Part shown: piece by piece, positions 16,538-24,614 of the stretch
How positions within the stretch are numbered: the first letter of the stretch is position 1
Layout: every line of letters begins with the position of its first letter
From: Aminiphilus circumscriptus DSM 16581
Lineage (GTDB): Bacteria > Synergistota > Synergistia > Synergistales > Aminiphilaceae
DNA: 64,000 bases
Reading direction: 5' to 3'
Assembly: GCF_000526375.1 (NCBI RefSeq)
Contig: NZ_JAFY01000005.1
Coordinates: 124,001-188,000 of the forward strand
Notes under the pieces: generated by a model
Told to the model about the DNA's origin: nothing
Seen by the model: the letters and a program-made list of their open reading frames with translations, nothing else
Databases searched by the model: none
Translations under genes and position numbers: made by a program

Positions 16538-18082
16538 TTACGCCTCCTGCTTCCCGAGGGAAGCCGCGAGGTCGGACAGCGCCTCCAGAAGAAGCGCTTT
16601 CACATCCTCCTTCGTGAGCGACTCCACCGACGCCTTCTTCGCCTGGGGCGGTTCGAGGAGGAAGGACGCGCCGTCGGAAAGATTCGTGAGTCGGGCGAGG
16701 AAGAGACTCCCCTTGCCGATGATCATGGCCCTCCTGATTCGTCCTTCCTTGATCCAGTCGCAGGCGTGTCCCACAAAGGGAACCCCCGAGGGAATATGCC
16801 CCTGGGTGTGGGCGAATCCGGGAACGCCTCGTTTTTTGACGAAGTCGTTCATGTCCCCCTTTTCTAGCTGTTTCTTCATGACCGCCAGGGCGGCGATCAT
16901 TTTAAAATTCGCCTCGGGGACGTTTCCAGCTCCTGCGGGAACGGTGATTTCAGGAATCTGAAGCTCCGCCGCGTATTTGTCCACATCGGAAAAGCCGAGC
17001 CCGAGCTTCTCCAGGGGATCCCAGACGAGAGCCCCCGTGATGGCCTGAGGCGCCGCCCCTGCCGCGACCGTGTGTTTTCCCAGAGCATCCAGGCGGATCA
17101 CCGGACTGACACCGTCCTCGGGAGTGAGGAGCACGGCGAAATTGCCGAGACAGTCCTCCAGGGAAGGAAGACCTTTCTTTACGTGATCCCGGCTGTTCAT
17201 GCAAAGCTTCGGAACCGCACCACCCGCGAGGACGACACAGTTCTTCCGCGCTCCGGCGGCGACCTGGGATGCTCCGGCGATCATGGCGTTCACCGGACCG
17301 GCACAGAAGGCCCGCACGTCGAAGCCACTAGCGTTGACGCATCCCGCAATCTCCGCCACCGCCTTAGCGAAGTTTCCTCCGCCCCGCTGGTTCATGTCCC
17401 CCGCGGCTTCCTCGGAACACTCCACGACGAAATCCACGTCCTCCGGGGCGATATCCGCGTTCTTGAAAAGGTGCAGGAGGGCAAGCACGCCACCGGCCTT
17501 GCAGGCAAGATTCTCCAAGAGCACGTAGGCTTCGAGGCACTCGTCCACATCATGTCCCTGACGCACGCATCCCACGGGAACTCCTTCGGAATAGAGAAGC
17601 AACGCATGATGTGTCTCCGCCTCGCCCCGAATCTCCTCGGAGGTATGCCCTTTTTCCAGGCGGGCAAGAAGAGCGGGCGTCATCAAAGGATGCGCGGCCA
17701 GCTTCTCCCGAATCCTGGTGGCGAAGGATTCCTCGAGCCAAACCAAATCGAAGACATCGCACATGTCCAACAGTCCGAGAAATTCATCCTCGGGCATGAT
17801 CTCGCCGTATTTGCCGAACCGCGACGCACCTTCCAGGCGATGGGAGTACCAGGGCTGGGGATGCGCCTCCAGGGCGTTCAGATCCATGCCGCCGATGTAG
17901 GCCTGGTTGGCCGGATAGGCCAATGCTTCTTCGAAGCGCTGCAGCGTTCCGGGGAGTTGCTTCAGAAACTCCGATTCTCCCTTCGTTTTTCGTTCCACAT
18001 AAGGGGTATTGCCATAGTGCAGAGCGAGCTCAGGCACGTGGTTCAGGCAATAGGCGTATCCCTTGACGGCAACGTTGGACAT
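16538..18082 (-). CDS. grdC: Glycine reductase component C, beta subunit GrdC
   Basis: GrdC (514 residues) pairs with GrdD to form the acetyl-phosphate-generating protein C. It resembles beta-ketoacyl-ACP synthase III-type folds: VVECSEEAAGDMNQRGGGNFAKAVAE and FDVRAFCAGPVNAMIAGASQVAAGA contain the thiolase-like active-site region (Cys in AFCAGP). The N-terminus VKGYAYCLNHVPELALHYG is typical of GrdC. It begins 32 bases after a strong hairpin-plus-T6 terminator that separates it from grdB, so component C may be made at a different level from the selenoproteins. Confidence 0.95.
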   Translation of the reverse strand: MSNVAVKGYAYCLNHVPELALHYGNTPYVERKTKGESEFLKQLPGTLQRFEEALAYPANQAYIGGMDLNALEAHPQPWYSHRLEGASRFGKYGEIMPEDEFLGLLDMCDVFDLVWLEESFATRIREKLAAHPLMTPALLARLEKGHTSEEIRGEAETHHALLLYSEGVPVGCVRQGHDVDECLEAYVLLENLACKAGGVLALLHLFKNADIAPEDVDFVVECSEEAAGDMNQRGGGNFAKAVAEIAGCVNASGFDVRAFCAGPVNAMIAGASQVAAGARKNCVVLAGGAVPKLCMNSRDHVKKGLPSLEDCLGNFAVLLTPEDGVSPVIRLDALGKHTVAAGAAPQAITGALVWDPLEKLGLGFSDVDKYAAELQIPEITVPAGAGNVPEANFKMIAALAVMKKQLEKGDMNDFVKKRGVPGFAHTQGHIPSGVPFVGHACDWIKEGRIRRAMIIGKGSLFLARLTNLSDGASFLLEPPQAKKASVESLTKEDVKALLLEALSDLAASLGKQEA

Positions 18083-18107
18083 ACGAGTGCCTCCTCTTGA
18101 AAAGAGT

Positions 18108-18137
18108 AAAAAAGGGCCGGGGGGTATCCCCCGACCC
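18108..18137 (-). terminator. Internal terminator between grdB and grdC
   Basis: On the minus strand GGGTCGGGGG-ATAC-CCCCCGGCCC forms a 10 bp stem (one G-U pair), followed at once by TTTTTT. It lies in the 60-base gap between the grdB stop and the grdC start. The structure has every feature of an intrinsic terminator although the operon continues. Confidence 0.82.
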
Positions 18138-18142
18138 TCCGT

Positions 18143-19450
18143 TCATTCGGAGAAGACGGTCTGTTCCGAAATCTCCGTTTGAAGCGCCTTGAGTGCCTTT
18201 TCGACGAGTTTCCGGCGAATGATTTTTTCCTCCGCCGGTGTTTTCGTGGGATCCCCGAGCGGATGGGGAATGGCGACGGCGGGAACGATCCGGTTCGCGC
18301 CGACCGTGAGAGAGATGGGAACGATCGTACATACGTGAACAACGGGGAATCCTGCACGTTCGATTTCCTTGACCATCGTTGCGCCGCAACGAGTGCAGGT
18401 TCCTCAGGTGGAGGTGAGAATCACCGCGTCCACGCCGTCCTTCTTGAGCTTCGCCGCGATTTCAGCCCCGAAACGCTTGGCATTGGCCACGGGCGTTCCG
18501 TTGCCTACGGTGGTGAAGAATTTTCCGTAGAGCTTCTTGAAGACACCCTCTTTTTCCATCTCCCGCATCACATCAACGGGAAGCACCCGGTTCGGGTCGT
18601 TGTTGGCGTAGGTGGGGTCATAACCGCCGTGGGCCGTCTCGTGGCTGGACGCAGTGAGGCGGTCGAACTCCTCGAGACCGTATTCGCCGTACTTGGTCGC
18701 GCTGGAAGCCTCGATATGGTCGGGATTTCCCTTGGGGCAAATTCCTCCGGAAGTGACCAGCGCAATGGTGGCATTCGCCAGATCCTTCAGGGGCGGACTC
18801 GGGGGCACCCTGTCGAAGACCGGCATGGGGTACTCCGTGACGAAGGGCTTCCCCGCGAGCTTGTTCACCAACATTTCCACGGCACGCTCCGCACCTGTGA
18901 CATCGGTGAAGAAATTCTTCCGAAGCCCCTGCTCGAGGTACCCTTCCGCCTCCGGCGAGCCCAGCTCTTCCTTCCGGAGAAGCTTCAGCGTAAGACGAGC
19001 CATGGCGGGAACCGCATCCTTCATGCCCCGGGCACTGTCAGCGGTCTTCGCGATGATTACGCTCTTGCGGAACATGTCCACCCCCGGGTTCTCCGGGTAC
19101 ATACCGGTCACGGCGGGAATGCCGAGTTCCTTGGACACGGCCGCGCACACCGCACCCGCCGCAGTTCCATAACGCCCGGCGTTGAAGGCCGGTCCTGCAA
19201 CCACCGCGTCGGGATTGCAGCTCCGGATCATCTGGAGAATGTCCGCGGTGGCCTTCTCCATATTTTCCGCGAAATAGCCGTCACCGCAGATCACTGTGGC
19301 AACCACCTGGGCGTCGCTGCCGAGAGCGGCCGCAAGAGCCTGCCCAGGGCCGACCACACCCTGCCGCAGTTCCGGGGGAACATCCGCCTTGTCCTCTCCC
19401 CCGATACCGGCAAAGAACTGGTTGATATAATGCACTACACGGAAGGACAT
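18143..19450 (-). CDS. grdB: Glycine reductase component B selenoprotein subunit GrdB (Sec at UGA 18406-18404)
   Basis: GrdB is the substrate-activating selenoprotein of glycine (or sarcosine/betaine) reductase. The reading frame from ATG 19450 is interrupted only by a TGA at 18406-18404, then continues 86 codons to the real stop. The in-frame TGA gives STUGTCTRCGATMVKEIE, the conserved U-x-x-C-x-x-C motif, with Sec at residue 349; total 435 residues. GGICPKGNPDHIE lies about 90 residues upstream of Sec. grdE in the same operon encodes the matching pyruvoyl subunit and the riboswitch senses glycine, so glycine is the likely substrate, although GrdB variants for sarcosine or betaine look similar. 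Gene callers will truncate it to 348 residues. Confidence 0.96.
18376..18406 (-). promoter_or_regulatory. Bacterial SECIS candidate and Sec UGA of grdB
   Basis: On the minus strand the UGA is followed after exactly 11 bases by a 17-base hairpin TCGTTGC-GGC-GCAACGA (7 bp stem, 3-base loop). That spacing and size match the minimal E. coli fdhF SECIS upper stem-loop as I remember it. It lies within the coding sequence and also encodes the conserved CTRCGAT region. Confidence 0.65.
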
Positions 19451-19480
19451 GAGGTTCCCTCCTCCATTTCGTTCCCAAGA

Positions 19481-19957
19481 TTACAGGGGATATTTGGCGT
19501 ATTGTTCCCGCATGTTCTTGACGGCCTGGCCCAGTTTTTCCGTGTCGAGGACCATTTCCATCATGCTGATCTGTTCCTCCCAGGCAGCCTCGTCGGCCTC
19601 CTGGCGAATCTCCGGTTCGAAGACGTGATAGACCGCGAGCCCCAACGGGGCTCCAGCCAGAGGACCTGCATAGGTGGGATCGCCGTTGGTCACCGTTTCG
19701 GCATAGATCTCGGCACCCTCCGGGTCGGAAGAACCAAGAACGACCACAACGTTTTCCGCACCGAACTTTTCAGCGGCGTCCTTGACACGCTGCTGATTCT
19801 GCAGGTCCATGGCTCCCGCGGCGGTTCAGACGAAACACTCCGTCACCGAGAAGACGATGTCCGCACCACTCTTTTTCAAGCAGGCTTCCATGGCGGGTCC
19901 CGCCACGCCGTCCCGTTCGCCGAGAAGGATCAATTTCTTTCCGGCCAACGCTCCCAT
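19481..19957 (-). CDS. grdA: Glycine reductase component A selenoprotein GrdA (Sec at UGA 19828-19826)
   Basis: GrdA is the small selenoprotein common to all glycine/sarcosine/betaine reductases; it carries the carboxymethyl selenoether between components B and C and is re-reduced by thioredoxin. The frame from ATG 19957 (AGGAGG site upstream) runs through a TGA giving [15 protein letters not shown], the diagnostic GrdA motif, with Sec at residue 44. Total length is 158 residues. Ignoring the TGA leaves a 109-residue fragment starting at MDLQNQ, a common misannotation. A hairpin (ATGCGT-GCTCC...GGAGC-ACGCAT) lies between grdE and grdA and may help mRNA processing. Confidence 0.96.
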
Positions 19958-20052
19958 GGTTCCACCTCCTCATTTTTCCTTACTTCAATGCGTCGCTCCG
20001 AAGGAGCAAACGCATCGGGCCTCTTCCGCGCCGCCAGGCGACACCGGAATGA

Positions 20053-21339
20053 TCACTTCGTGCAGGCGCTGATCTTGGAGAATCCGAGTTCGCTCGTCGC
20101 CCCCGTGATGGCCTGCAGCTCCACGAGAACAGAGCCATCCTTCCGAAGAGCGCCCTCATATCCGCCGGCAATGACGTTGACGAAAGCGGGAAAACCGATG
20201 ACCTTCTCCATGGGAGGCAGGAGGATCATCTCGTTGGCGTTGCCCCCCGTAACCACCGCATCCGCCTCTTTACAGGCATCGGCCAGAGACTGGCTCGCAC
20301 CATCCCGACCGGCGTACTCGTCGGTGATGAGCACCGTCTTTATTCCCGCGTTCTCCGCCTTGCGGCAGTTCATGATGAGATCCGTGTCGGGATTGCCGAA
20401 TCCTTCTTCGCTGATGATCAGCCCTTCCACGCCGAGCATGGAGGCGAGCTTCACCGCGTAGGAGGAACTGCGTTTCTTATCCGCGAGCGTGACATTCTCG
20501 TTGGTGATGACGCATCCTACGAAGTTGATGTCCTTGCCGTGCCGTGCATAGAGCGCGCGAATTACGGGGTTGTTCTGGTGCGAGAAGGTACTGTTCTTGT
20601 CACAGGCGGAGACGCAGTTCCCGGAAACGATGGCCCCGTCCATCACCTCGTTGGGATGGATTAGCGTGGGAAGAATTTTTTTCGCGTCCACGCCGTACAC
20701 GTAGGTGTCGTGAAGCAATCCCTGGGACTGGAGCATATAGAGATAGGCGACCTTGGGCAGACCCGCGTGGGACGTCATGGCCACGCTGAAAGGCGGCAGC
20801 TCGTAGCTCTCCACTACATCCGCCCTGGCGGTCTTCACCGCCGAGGCAAGATAATGAGCGACCCGGAATCCCGCCATGCGACAGGCGTTCTCGTAATCGT
20901 GTTTCTCCAGACCCTCCACGGGGGTGAAGACCAACACCAAGTTGAATGTCTCGGAAAAGGGCGTGTAGGCAGCGCCCGGACCGGACATATCCACAATACC
21001 CTCCTGAAAGCCCACGATCTGTCCGCAGGTAACCACCGCGGCGCCGTCGAGCACAAGGGTTTTGCCGCTTCCGACGGTCTCCACGTCGCCGATGAAACCC
21101 GGGAACACTTCTCCAGGTCCCTCGAGTTTGCACCGAGGCTGCACCACATCCTTCACGGGCGTGATACGCGTCCGCTCTCCGGGACGAGCCACATCGACGG
21201 CAACCTCGGCAAACCGGGAATCCGTACGGAGCATTTCCAGAACAGTCTTTTCATCGACTGTGAGCACACCGCCCTTCAGGGCAGTGACGGATCCCAATTC
21301 CAATCCGGTAATGCTGATCTTGTGCAGTTCCAGTCTCAC
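20053..21339 (-). CDS. grdE: Glycine reductase component B proprotein GrdE
   Basis: GrdE is made as a proprotein that self-cleaves to give two subunits of protein B, with a pyruvoyl cofactor that forms a Schiff base with glycine. The expected cleavage site is visible in SGNCVSACDKN: Cys242, the same position as in the Eubacterium acidaminophilum protein. Conserved stretches include LDGAAVVTCGQIVGFQEGIVDMSGPG near residue 97 and GGNANEMILLPPMEKVIGFP near the end. Length is 428 residues. The start is GTG at 21339. It lies between trxA and grdA. Confidence 0.96.
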   Translation of the reverse strand: MRLELHKISITGLELGSVTALKGGVLTVDEKTVLEMLRTDSRFAEVAVDVARPGERTRITPVKDVVQPRCKLEGPGEVFPGFIGDVETVGSGKTLVLDGAAVVTCGQIVGFQEGIVDMSGPGAAYTPFSETFNLVLVFTPVEGLEKHDYENACRMAGFRVAHYLASAVKTARADVVESYELPPFSVAMTSHAGLPKVAYLYMLQSQGLLHDTYVYGVDAKKILPTLIHPNEVMDGAIVSGNCVSACDKNSTFSHQNNPVIRALYARHGKDINFVGCVITNENVTLADKKRSSSYAVKLASMLGVEGLIISEEGFGNPDTDLIMNCRKAENAGIKTVLITDEYAGRDGASQSLADACKEADAVVTGGNANEMILLPPMEKVIGFPAFVNVIAGGYEGALRKDGSVLVELQAITGATSELGFSKISACTK

Positions 21340-21362
21340 CGCTTGTCCCCCCCAACGGGATG

Positions 21363-21686
21363 TTACGCCTGCAGGAGTTTCTCCGTGTTCTCCCGAATCG
21401 ATTCGAGGGTCACCTCCCCCCCGGTGATACGGGATACGAGTTCTCCTGCCTTATAGAAAAGAAACGTGGGCACGCCCATGACCTTGAGGGAAATGACCAG
21501 CCGGCGATTTTCCGCCACATTCAGCTTGCAGAAGGTCACCCTCCCTTCGTACTCCTTCGCCAGTTCCTCCACCTGGGGCAAAAGAGCCAGACAGGGACCA
21601 CATTTCGGTCCCCACAAGTCCACCACCACCGGAATTTCACTCTGAAGCACGACGCTGTCGAACGACTCCTTGTCCACCTCGATCAC
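21363..21686 (-). CDS. trxA: Thioredoxin of the glycine reductase operon
   Basis: A 107-residue thioredoxin placed inside the grd operon, where it would recycle oxidised GrdA during each turnover. The active site reads WGPKCGPC (Cys29, Cys32): the CGPC pair is normal, but Lys replaces the usual Trp directly before it. GVPTFLFYKAGE contains the cis-proline. A frame continues upstream, but GTG at 21686 is preceded by GGAGGTGA, and the protein then has the usual length. No thioredoxin reductase gene is in the window, so the reductant comes from elsewhere. Confidence 0.92.
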   Translation of the reverse strand: MIEVDKESFDSVVLQSEIPVVVDLWGPKCGPCLALLPQVEELAKEYEGRVTFCKLNVAENRRLVISLKVMGVPTFLFYKAGELVSRITGGEVTLESIRENTEKLLQA

Positions 21687-21832
21687 TCTCGTCACCTCCT
21701 TTCCGCAAGCGCTCCTTCCACGTCGCTCCTTGCATTCGCGACAACGCGCCTCTCTCACCGCCGATGAAAGCTCCGCCTCCAGCCCTGCAGTTCCGTGCTC
21801 AGAGTTCCTTAACTAAGAAGAAAAATGTTTTC

Positions 21833-22237
21833 CTAGGGGATCCAAAGATGGTCCCGGAGAAGGCTTTCTTTCATGAGTTCCATATCGAGAAAGGCCAAGT
21901 CCTCCAGTGCCTCCGAAGAAAAACCGGAACCGGAACCCGTTGCCGGTACTTGCCTCGGAAGAGCATGGAGAACCAGAGCCTCCTCCAGCAACTTCAGGGA
22001 ATCCATGTCGACCGGTGCGGGAGAGATGGCGGGTTTCCGCAGAAGGACGGAACGGAACGGTTGTTGCGACGGACGGAAATTGCCGTAAAGAGGATGTGTG
22101 AGAAGGCGCCACCCCTGGTGGACGAGATCCCTCGCAGCGATAAAAACATCCTGCGCCACCCCCTCGATGAAACGAGAAGAGGATACATGTCCGACGATGC
22201 GGGCGTTATTGGTTATCAACACAACATCGACAGTCAT
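21833..22237 (-). CDS. grdX: GrdX family protein
   Basis: A 134-residue protein of unknown biochemical role that accompanies grd operons. Matching features are a short beta strand plus NN near the start (VDVVLITNNARIVG), FIEGVAQDVFIAARDLVHQGWRLLTHPLYGNFRPSQQPFRS, then DMDSLKLLEEAL and the late LEDLAFLDMELM. It is the first gene behind the glycine riboswitch, so the riboswitch expression platform must act on its leader or ribosome site. A regulatory or assembly role is often assumed, but nothing in the sequence shows it. Confidence 0.85.
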   Translation of the reverse strand: MTVDVVLITNNARIVGHVSSSRFIEGVAQDVFIAARDLVHQGWRLLTHPLYGNFRPSQQPFRSVLLRKPAISPAPVDMDSLKLLEEALVLHALPRQVPATGSGSGFSSEALEDLAFLDMELMKESLLRDHLWIP

Positions 22238-22261
22238 AGGTCATTCCCCCCTTACGGGACG

Positions 22262-22462
22262 ACGGCCTACTCTGTCCTGGTGCCCCGGAGATTCGCGCGG
22301 GCGCGCTTGCTCCTTAGGCGGGCGCGGGCGCACCCTTTCCAGAGATCCCTCCCGTCGCAATCCTTCCGCCTGAGAGATTCAGCCCGTGGGCTTTGCACCT
22401 TCGGCGCTCCGCATCCTTTTTCAATCCGATTTCCGGAATACGAAGACTCTCTTGCGACGCTC
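22262..22462 (-). promoter_or_regulatory. Tandem glycine riboswitch controlling the grd operon
   Basis: Two glycine aptamers lie in tandem on the minus strand. The first (22459-22353) is closed by TTGCGACG/CGTCGCAA and contains GCGCCGAAGGTGCAA and CTCTCAGGCGGAAGGA. The second (about 22350-22262) contains AAGGAGCAAG, CTCCGGGGCACCAGGACAGAG and a CTCTG/CAGAG closing stem. These match the glycine-riboswitch core (GCGCCGAAGG..GCAA, CUCUCAGGC, GGACAGAG). Grd consumes glycine, so glycine should switch expression on. I could not identify the expression platform: no T-tailed terminator is evident before grdX, so control of translation start or a hidden anti-terminator is possible. Confidence 0.93.
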
Positions 22463-22486
22463 TTCGGGATGAGCCATTCTGTATCA

Positions 22487-22514
22487 ATCATACCACTTGT
22501 TCACAAAAGGTCAA
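22487..22514 (-). promoter_or_regulatory. Sigma-70-type promoter of the grd operon
   Basis: On the minus strand TTGACC (22514-22509) and TATGAT (22492-22487) are separated by 16 bases. Transcription would begin near 22480, just upstream of the first riboswitch stem. Both hexamers match the consensus at 5/6. Confidence 0.8.
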
Positions 22515-22594
22515 CAAAAACCCCGTTTCGTTTCTTTATAATACATATTCATCATTGGAATGTTTTGATAACCTGACCTCTTCCCGATCACCTT

Positions 22595-22639
22595 GTCTCC
22601 GCGCCCTCGGAAATCATTGCGTTCCGAGGACGCGGAGAC
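22595..22639. terminator. Long hairpin between NSS symporter and grd promoter
   Basis: GTCTCCGCGCCCTCGGAA and TTCCGAGGACGCGGAGAC form an 18 bp stem with one mismatch around a 9-base loop, 47 bases after the symporter stop. The T run (GTTTTT) follows on the plus strand, not on the minus strand of the symporter. It may still end minus-strand transcripts or insulate the grd promoter. Confidence 0.6.
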
Positions 22640-22685
22640 GTTTTTCAGTACAGGCGCTTCTTTCCGGAAAAGTGGATCCCTCAGG

Positions 22686-24029
22686 CTACCACTTGAGGCC
22701 CGAGAAGAAGATGTAGGCGATCGCCACGGGAGCGACGATGCGGCAGATCCATACCCAGGCGGTCATGAAACCGAAAGGAATGGTGCCGTTGTTTGTGATT
22801 TCCTTCTCGGCTCCGTCAAGCCACACCCAGCCCACGAAGAGAGAGATAAAGATTCCACCGAGAGGCAGCAACACATTTGACGAAACAAAGTCCACCGCAT
22901 CCAGAAAATCCTTCCCCGCCACCTGGGGAATATGTCCTCCGAGGGAAAGCGCGGAGGGAACACCCAGAAGGAAAATGACCAGTCCCAGAATCCACGTCGC
23001 CTTGGGACGGCTCCAGCCGAGTTCGTCCTTGAAGTAGGCCACGCAGACCTCGAGGAGCGAGATAGCGGAGGTGATGGCCGCGAGGAAGAGCAGGAAGAAG
23101 AAGAGCGCCGACCAGATCATGCCACCGGGCATCTTGGCGAACACGCTGGGAAGGGTGATGAAGGTGAGACCCGGTCCCGCTCCGGGTTCGACGCCGAAGG
23201 CGAACACCGCGGGGAAAATGACGAGCCCTGCCAGAAAAGCGACGCACGTGTCGAGGAAGGACACCGTCACGGCTGCGGAGGGAAGCACTTCTTTCTTGGA
23301 CAGATAACTGCCGTAGGTGATCATGCATCCCATGCCGAGGGAGAGAGAGAAGAAGCCTTGTCCCAGCGCGGCGAGAAAGACGCCTCCATGCACCTTGGAG
23401 AAATCGGGCTTGAGATAGAACTCGAGCCCCTTGCCCGCACCCTCAAGCGTGACCGAACGAACGATGAGGATGAGGAGAATGAGGAAGAGTCCGGGCATCA
23501 TCCATTTGCAATATTGCTCGATGCCGCTTCCGATCCCTTTGTAGACGATCCAGATAGTCATGAGCATGAAGATGGCCTGCCAAAGGATCACCTGGGTGGG
23601 ATTGCTCACGAAGGCGCCGAAGGCGTCTCCCGCCTTCCCTTCGGCGGCAATGGCGATAAGCCCCGTGAAGGATTTAACCATGTAGGCGAGTGTCCACCCG
23701 GCCACCACACCGTAGAACGAAAGGATCAAGAATCCCGCGATAACGCCCATCCATCCCACGAGAGGCCAAGCCCCACCCTTGATCTTTTTGAAGGAACCGA
23801 CCGCGTTGAGCCCTGCGTTGCGTCCGATGGCGAACTCCGCCAGCATGACCGAGACTCCGATGGTGAAGACGATGGCGAGATAGATGACCACGAAGGCGCC
23901 ACCACCGTTGGCCCCGACCATATAGGGGAATTTCCAGATGTTGCCCAGCCCCACGGCGGATCCCGCCGCCGCAAAAATAAAGCCCATCCTGCTGCCCCAC
24001 TGTTCGCGCTGTTCGATCCCGTTGCTCAT
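22686..24029 (-). CDS. Sodium-dependent transporter, NSS (neurotransmitter:sodium symporter) family
   Basis: A 447-residue inner-membrane amino-acid symporter, LeuT/MhsT-like, with about 11-12 helices. The family signature GSAVGLGNIWKFPYMVGANGGGAF (helix 1) binds sodium and substrate; the EFAIGRNAGLNAVGSF loop and helix 6 LGQGFFSLSLGMGCMITYGSYL are also typical. The ATG at 24029 has a GAGGAGGGGG site. It is co-directional with and directly upstream of the grd operon, which suggests import of glycine or another amino acid; the substrate is not determined by sequence. Confidence 0.93.
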   Translation of the reverse strand: MSNGIEQREQWGSRMGFIFAAAGSAVGLGNIWKFPYMVGANGGGAFVVIYLAIVFTIGVSVMLAEFAIGRNAGLNAVGSFKKIKGGAWPLVGWMGVIAGFLILSFYGVVAGWTLAYMVKSFTGLIAIAAEGKAGDAFGAFVSNPTQVILWQAIFMLMTIWIVYKGIGSGIEQYCKWMMPGLFLILLILIVRSVTLEGAGKGLEFYLKPDFSKVHGGVFLAALGQGFFSLSLGMGCMITYGSYLSKKEVLPSAAVTVSFLDTCVAFLAGLVIFPAVFAFGVEPGAGPGLTFITLPSVFAKMPGGMIWSALFFFLLFLAAITSAISLLEVCVAYFKDELGWSRPKATWILGLVIFLLGVPSALSLGGHIPQVAGKDFLDAVDFVSSNVLLPLGGIFISLFVGWVWLDGAEKEITNNGTIPFGFMTAWVWICRIVAPVAIAYIFFSGLKW

Positions 24030-24168
24030 AATCCCCCTCCTCGACGTCTCAAAGTCGTGCATGTACGACGCGCAAACATCTCCCGTTTCAAGGATTCCGG
24101 TGCCGATGTCGTTCTTTCTCCCGCATCACCTCCCCTGCCTCCACTTTAAACCGCACATATTCCTCTGT

Positions 24169-24197
24169 ATTTTAGTACAAGCCAAAAGCCAAGACAA
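24169..24197 (-). promoter_or_regulatory. Candidate promoter of the NSS symporter gene
   Basis: TTGTCT and TAAAAT are spaced by exactly 17 bases on the minus strand, about 140 bases before the start codon, in the divergent gap with hypC. A matching plus-strand promoter for hypC was not clear. Confidence 0.5.
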
Positions 24198-24308
24198 TGG
24201 TTCCTTCAGGAGGTACAATACTTTCCGAAATATAAACAGCGGAAAGCCCCGTCAAAACACTGGCCCCGCCGGGACCACTCAATTTTGATCATCCAAGGAG
24301 AAAATTCC

Positions 24309-24614
24309 ATGTGCCTTGCAATTCCCCATCGAATCGTGGCCATTACGGACGGACGGACCTGTCGCGCCCGGGCGGGAAACGTGGAAGTCCTCGTTCGGAC
24401 CGACCTGCTTTCCTCCGTGCAGATCGGAGACAGCATTCTGGTCCATGCCGGCTTCGCCATCGAGAAACTCCAGGAAGAGGACGGGAGGGAACTGGAGTCT
24501 CTCTGGGAGGAGATCCGTGCGCTCGAAGCCACTCTTTCCCCGGAGCCAGCCTCCGATTCCGCCGGCATTTCCCTCGGCCTGTCCGACGACTCCGAACGCA
24601 TGAACAATGCCTGA
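24309..24614 (+). CDS. hypC: Hydrogenase maturation chaperone HypC
   Basis: A small chaperone that, with HypD, carries the Fe(CN)2CO moiety to the large subunit of [NiFe]-hydrogenase. The N-terminus MCLAIPHRI has the essential Cys2. IGDSILVHAGFAIEKL is the conserved core end. The 101-residue length includes an acidic tail longer than the usual ~80 residues. AAGGAG lies before the ATG. The 3' end overlaps hypD by eight bases. Confidence 0.95.
   Translation: MCLAIPHRIVAITDGRTCRARAGNVEVLVRTDLLSSVQIGDSILVHAGFAIEKLQEEDGRELESLWEEIRALEATLSPEPASDSAGISLGLSDDSERMNNA

Noticed and set aside
18404-19828. grdA and grdB as pseudogenes with premature stops
   Set aside because: The TGA codons lie at the known selenocysteine positions inside conserved motifs, and the frames continue with family sequence.
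18179-20461. 760-residue plus-strand reading frame
   Set aside because: Antisense to grdB, grdA and grdE; it owes its length to high G+C.
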